Of a stretch of DNA of 64,000 nucleotides, positions 60,954 to 64,000 are shown piece by piece. The notes under the pieces are model-generated. The model saw only the letters and a list, made by a program, of their open reading frames with translations. It ran no database searches and was not told the DNA's origin. The translations under genes were made by a program, and so were the position numbers. Source of the stretch: Halorubrum salsamenti (GTDB taxonomy: Archaea > Halobacteriota > Halobacteria > Halobacteriales > Haloferacaceae); NCBI RefSeq assembly GCF_007671685.1, contig NZ_VCNL01000002.1:1-64000 (forward strand), given 5' to 3'. The first letter of the stretch is position 1. Each line of letters begins with the position of its first letter.

Positions 60954-62289
60954 CGGTCTCACCCCCGCTGGGGCGCTCCGAGAGGTCGACGGCCGCGGCC
61001 GTCTCGATCCGGTCGCCGAGTATCCCGTCGGGCCGTCGGTGCATGATGAACACCAGGATGAGCCCGAGGAAGACGAACTGCAGCGGCGCGATGTTGTCCG
61101 TCGCGAACGCGAGGAACGCGGTCGGGTCGAGCGTGACGACCGCGTCGGCGAACGACGGCGGCGTCTCGGCGCCGATGACGTCGCGGAGCGACGACCCGAT
61201 GCGGCGTGGCCCCTCGAACAGCACCGTCGCGAAGACGATGCCGCCGAGGACGGCGCCGGCGTTCGATCCGGAGCCGCCGATGATGACGGCGATGAAGACG
61301 TAGAAGGTGAGAACGGGCATGAACTGCGGCGTCGGCGAGACGTTGCCCTGGCTGCCGAACCAGAGGATCCCGGCGAGCCCCATCAGCGCGCAGCCGATGA
61401 CGAACACCTTGATCTTGATCAGGTCCACGTTCTTCCCGAGCGAGTCGGCGACGAGTTCGTCCTCTCGGATCGCCTTGAGCGTCCGACCGAACGGCGACCG
61501 GCCGAGCCGTTCGAGCAGAACATAAAAACCGACCACGAAGGCGGCGAGCACGGCGATGTACGCCCAGTCGATGAGGATCGTGTTGGAGATCCCGAGCCCG
61601 CCCGCGCCGAGGGTGCCGAAGGCGAGGTCGCCGAACGCCGTCGGCGTCCCGGCCTGTCCGTCGACGAGGAACAGCTCGCGGACCGGGTTCTGCGGCAGTC
61701 CCATCCCGCGCCCCCCGCCGGTGCCGACGCCGAGCGTGTTCCTGAGGAACGTGTCGAACGCGCTCGACTGGAGGAACAGCCGGATGATCTCCGAGATGCC
61801 GAGCGTGACGATCGCGAGGTAGTCGGCCTTGAGCCGGAGGGCTGGCAACGCCGCCAGCAGACCGACGACCGCGGCCACCAGCATGCCGGCGACGATTCCG
61901 ACCGGGAGCGGGAGCCCGAATCCGGGCGGGCCGAACGCCGGGTCGGGGGATCGGACGACGATCCCCATCGTGTAGACGCCGAGCGCCATGAACCCGGCCA
62001 CCCCGATGTTGAACAGTCCGGCGTACCCCCACTGGAGGTTCAGCGCGAGCGCGGCGAGCGCGTACACGAGCCCGAGGAACGTCAGCGTCCGCATCAGCCC
62101 GACGACGCTGTTGAGCCCGTCGGTGAAGGTGAGCACGGTCGCGGCGAGGTACACGAGAAGCAGCGTCCCGAGTACGATCCCGAGGTCGCTCTGTCGGGCC
62201 GCGTCGAGCAGGGCGGCCGTGGCGCTCTCCGGGGCCGAGTCCTCGGCCGGCGCGTCTCCGTCGCCCGACGGTGACGAAGCGTCGCTCAT
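60946..62289 (-). CDS. livM: Branched-chain amino acid ABC transporter permease LivM
   Basis: 447 residues with about ten transmembrane helices. Family motifs are LNLQWGYAGLFNIGVAGFMALGVYT and the EAA-like cytosolic loop SPFGRTLKAIREDELVADSLGKNV. The C-terminal LVFIMHRRPDGILG matches LivM. A long loop (about 195-235) carries a Gly-rich stretch. The ATG overlaps the livH stop (ATGA). The frame extends to 62583, but that part reads as non-protein. Confidence 0.92.
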   Translation of the reverse strand: MSDASSPSGDGDAPAEDSAPESATAALLDAARQSDLGIVLGTLLLVYLAATVLTFTDGLNSVVGLMRTLTFLGLVYALAALALNLQWGYAGLFNIGVAGFMALGVYTMGIVVRSPDPAFGPPGFGLPLPVGIVAGMLVAAVVGLLAALPALRLKADYLAIVTLGISEIIRLFLQSSAFDTFLRNTLGVGTGGGRGMGLPQNPVRELFLVDGQAGTPTAFGDLAFGTLGAGGLGISNTILIDWAYIAVLAAFVVGFYVLLERLGRSPFGRTLKAIREDELVADSLGKNVDLIKIKVFVIGCALMGLAGILWFGSQGNVSPTPQFMPVLTFYVFIAVIIGGSGSNAGAVLGGIVFATVLFEGPRRIGSSLRDVIGAETPPSFADAVVTLDPTAFLAFATDNIAPLQFVFLGLILVFIMHRRPDGILGDRIETAAAVDLSERPSGGETDE

Positions 62290-63407
62290 GCGGTCGAAAC
62301 ACCTCCGAAGAGCCCCTCGGGACGCAACAGGAGCATGGTGATCATCACGGCGAAGGCGGCGGCCTCGTTGAAGTCGGAGGGGATCCAGATCGTCGACGTG
62401 GTGAAGACGATCCCGATGACGAGCCCGCCGGCGATCGCCCCGTACACCGACCCGATCCCCCCGAGGATCACGGCGGCGAAGATCAGGAGGAGGAGCAGCC
62501 AGCCGAAGTCGAACTGGATCGTCCCGCGGAGCAGGACGTAGAGGTACCCCGAGGCGCCCGCCAATCCCCCGCCGATGATCCACGTCGCGGTGACGACGCG
62601 CTCGGCCGGGATTCCGGTGACCAACGCCAGATCCTTGTTGTCGGCCATCGCCCGCATCGCGGTGCCGAGCTTCGTGTGCTGGAGCATGAAGTGCATCGCG
62701 AGCATCAGCCCGATCGCGGCGACAACGATGGACAGCTCGTGGGCGTTGACGGAGAGCCCGAGGGGGTCGAACGCCAGGTTCGAGGCCTCGACGCTCGCCG
62801 TGACGCCGCGCCGGTCGGAGCCGTAGACGAACTGGATCACGTAGCGCACGATCAGCGCGGCGCCGATCGACGCGATGAGGATCGAGATGCCGTCGCGGTC
62901 CCGCATCGGCTTGTAGAACGCGCGGTCGAGCGCCAGCGCGACGGCGGCGGTGATCGCGAACGCCGCGAGCAGCCCGACGAGTATCGCGACGGGCGTCGAG
63001 ATGATGTGCGCCCCGATATCGCCAGCAGTCGCGTCCCCGGCGTCCCGAACGCTCAGCAGTGCCCGGACCGGCACGTCGCCGAATCCGGCGATCAGGAACG
63101 CGACGCCCCAGCCGGTGAACGCCCCGGTGCTGAGCAGGTCGCCGTGCGAGAAGTTCGCGAACGAGAGGATGCTGTACGTCATCGAGAGGCCGATTCCGGC
63201 GAGCCCGATCACGAGCCCGATCACGACCCCGTTCCAGAGGTTCGAGCCGAGCCGATCGGCCGAGATCGCCCCGCCGATCGGGAGCAGCGAGAGCCCGGCG
63301 AGCTTCGCGGCGAGGTCGACGAGCAACAGGCCGCCGAGGAAAATAACGAGGAGAAGCCCCGGCCGGGCCCGAGCCGAGTCGACGATCGACGATTCAGTTG
63401 TACCCAT
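62286..63407 (-). CDS. livH: Branched-chain amino acid ABC transporter permease LivH
   Basis: 373 residues with about eight to nine helices. Family motifs include GLSMTYSILSFANFSHGDLLSTGAF and the cytosolic loop HTKLGTAMRAMADNKDLALVTGI, and it ends LLRPEGLFGG. It has an unusual hydrophilic insert (about 100-135). A GTTATTTACC box about 40 bases upstream is the probable operon promoter. No LivK/LivJ binding protein is present on either side in the window, so the substrate is uncertain. Confidence 0.92.
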   Translation of the reverse strand: MGTTESSIVDSARARPGLLLVIFLGGLLLVDLAAKLAGLSLLPIGGAISADRLGSNLWNGVVIGLVIGLAGIGLSMTYSILSFANFSHGDLLSTGAFTGWGVAFLIAGFGDVPVRALLSVRDAGDATAGDIGAHIISTPVAILVGLLAAFAITAAVALALDRAFYKPMRDRDGISILIASIGAALIVRYVIQFVYGSDRRGVTASVEASNLAFDPLGLSVNAHELSIVVAAIGLMLAMHFMLQHTKLGTAMRAMADNKDLALVTGIPAERVVTATWIIGGGLAGASGYLYVLLRGTIQFDFGWLLLLLIFAAVILGGIGSVYGAIAGGLVIGIVFTTSTIWIPSDFNEAAAFAVMITMLLLRPEGLFGGVSTA

Positions 63408-63552
63408 GTGTGCGTCTCACTGACGCAGGGTGAGTCGTGGAGAGGTAAATAACTCGCTGTTTCGACAAAAGTCGATACCTCAGAAGTGCCTGACAGCTGT
63501 CGAAACGGGGGATTTTCCGATGCGCCTAACGGGGGAAGTATCCGATCCGCCT

Positions 63553-64000
63553 TCAGTCACCGCCCGCGGCCCGCGCGTGTCGCCGGGCGTCCTCGGGCGT
63601 GCGCCCCTCCCGGAGCAGCGCCTCGACGAACAGCTCGCCGGCCTTGTACGACGAGCGGACCATCGGTCCCGAGGCGCAGTAGAGGAAGTCGAACTCCGTC
63701 TCGGCGACCGCGCGCCACGTCTCGAAGGCGTCTGGATGGACGTACTCGAACACGTCGAGGTGCGAGCGCGAGGGCTGGAGGTACTGCCCGAACGTGACCA
63801 CGTCGACGCCCACCTCGCGGAGGTCGCCGAGTGTGCGGTACACCTCGTGGTCGTACTCGCCGACGCCGAGCATGAGGCTCGTCTTCGTGTGGATGTCCGA
63901 CTCTCGATCCACCCGATCGAGCACCGCGAGCGACTGCTCGTAGTCGGCCCGCCGGTCGCGGACCGGCCACTGGAGCCGCTCGACCGTCTCGACGTTGTGG
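63553..64000 (-). CDS. lipA: Lipoyl synthase, partial
   Basis: Only the C-terminal part (149 codons) is inside the window; the gene runs off the right edge. The sequence HNVETVERLQWPVRDRRADY, then TKTSLMLGVGEYDHEV and LTFGQYLQPS-like VTFGQYLQPSRSH, is characteristic of LipA. LipA is a radical-SAM enzyme that inserts two sulfurs into octanoyl-lipoyl domains. The radical-SAM cluster and auxiliary Cys motif would be off the window. It ends ARAAGGD. Transcribed away from livH, on the same strand. Confidence 0.9.
   Translation of the reverse strand, partial: HNVETVERLQWPVRDRRADYEQSLAVLDRVDRESDIHTKTSLMLGVGEYDHEVYRTLGDLREVGVDVVTFGQYLQPSRSHLDVFEYVHPDAFETWRAVAETEFDFLYCASGPMVRSSYKAGELFVEALLREGRTPEDARRHARAAGGD

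Overview
The window is chromosomal DNA from a halophilic euryarchaeon of the class Halobacteria, most likely Halorubrum or a close relative. The signs are very high GC with strongly acidic predicted proteins, single-gene or short-operon layout with TATA boxes centred about 26-30 bases upstream of start codons (leaderless transcripts), archaeal markers (S19e, L21e, Rpo4/F, MptA, a thermosome-like protein, CheF, TrmB, PGF-CTERM) and GC-rich intergenic elements flanked by TTATAA boxes that I remember from Halorubrum genomes. I see no CRISPR array, insertion sequence, integrase, rRNA or tRNA. Almost all of the window looks like core chromosome.

Layout. 1-1 kb: a surface-type protein that is incomplete or broken at its 5' end. 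1.2-9.7 kb: HMG-CoA synthase (hmgB), S19e, phosphoenolpyruvate carboxylase (ppc), a Tat-exported Rieske protein, a PGF-CTERM protein with a coupled small membrane protein, and a zinc-ribbon protein. 9.8-12 kb: thioredoxin, a class V aminotransferase and a methyltransferase. 12-21 kb: homoserine kinase, two membrane proteins, a formate/nitrite-type channel fused to two Usp domains, a SIMPL lipoprotein, a NOG1-type GTPase and NhaC. 21-29 kb: small membrane proteins, a methyltransferase, an aldo/keto reductase, a DUF2240 pair, a membrane-embedded chemotaxis transducer, NurA and a CPBP protease. 29-42.5 kb: glucose-6-phosphate isomerase, a hexapeptide acyltransferase, formamidase, a divergent thermosome paralogue with a histidine-rich tail, a second aldo/keto reductase, a luciferase-like oxidoreductase, an eIF2B-like protein, the rpl21e-rpoF pair, MptA and a TrmB regulator. 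42.6-46.1 kb: a thioredoxin-domain DUF255-type protein and a lipoprotein.

46.2-49.7 kb is the metabolic highlight. HAD phosphatase, class II aldolase, ribose-1,5-bisphosphate isomerase and a PfkB kinase lie head to tail on the minus strand with ATGA overlaps. Together they match the non-carboxylating pentose bisphosphate pathway known from haloarchaea: ribose-1-phosphate to ribose-1,5-bisphosphate to ribulose-1,5-bisphosphate to ribulose-1-phosphate to DHAP plus glycolaldehyde.

49.9-58.6 kb is a chemotaxis block: cheB-cheA-cheR-HEAT protein-cheF on the minus strand, divergent from cheW, followed by two P-loop proteins and a small partner. 59.2-63.4 kb holds a branched-chain-amino-acid-type ABC transporter (livH-livM-livG-livF) with no binding protein in view. 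The right edge cuts lipoyl synthase (lipA).

Non-coding structure worth attention: two GC-rich inverted-repeat elements (58.75-59.08 kb and about 39.6-39.78 kb), three TTATAA boxes at an exact 21-base period (18.26-18.32 kb), and a 25/26-base tandem repeat at the end of pgi.
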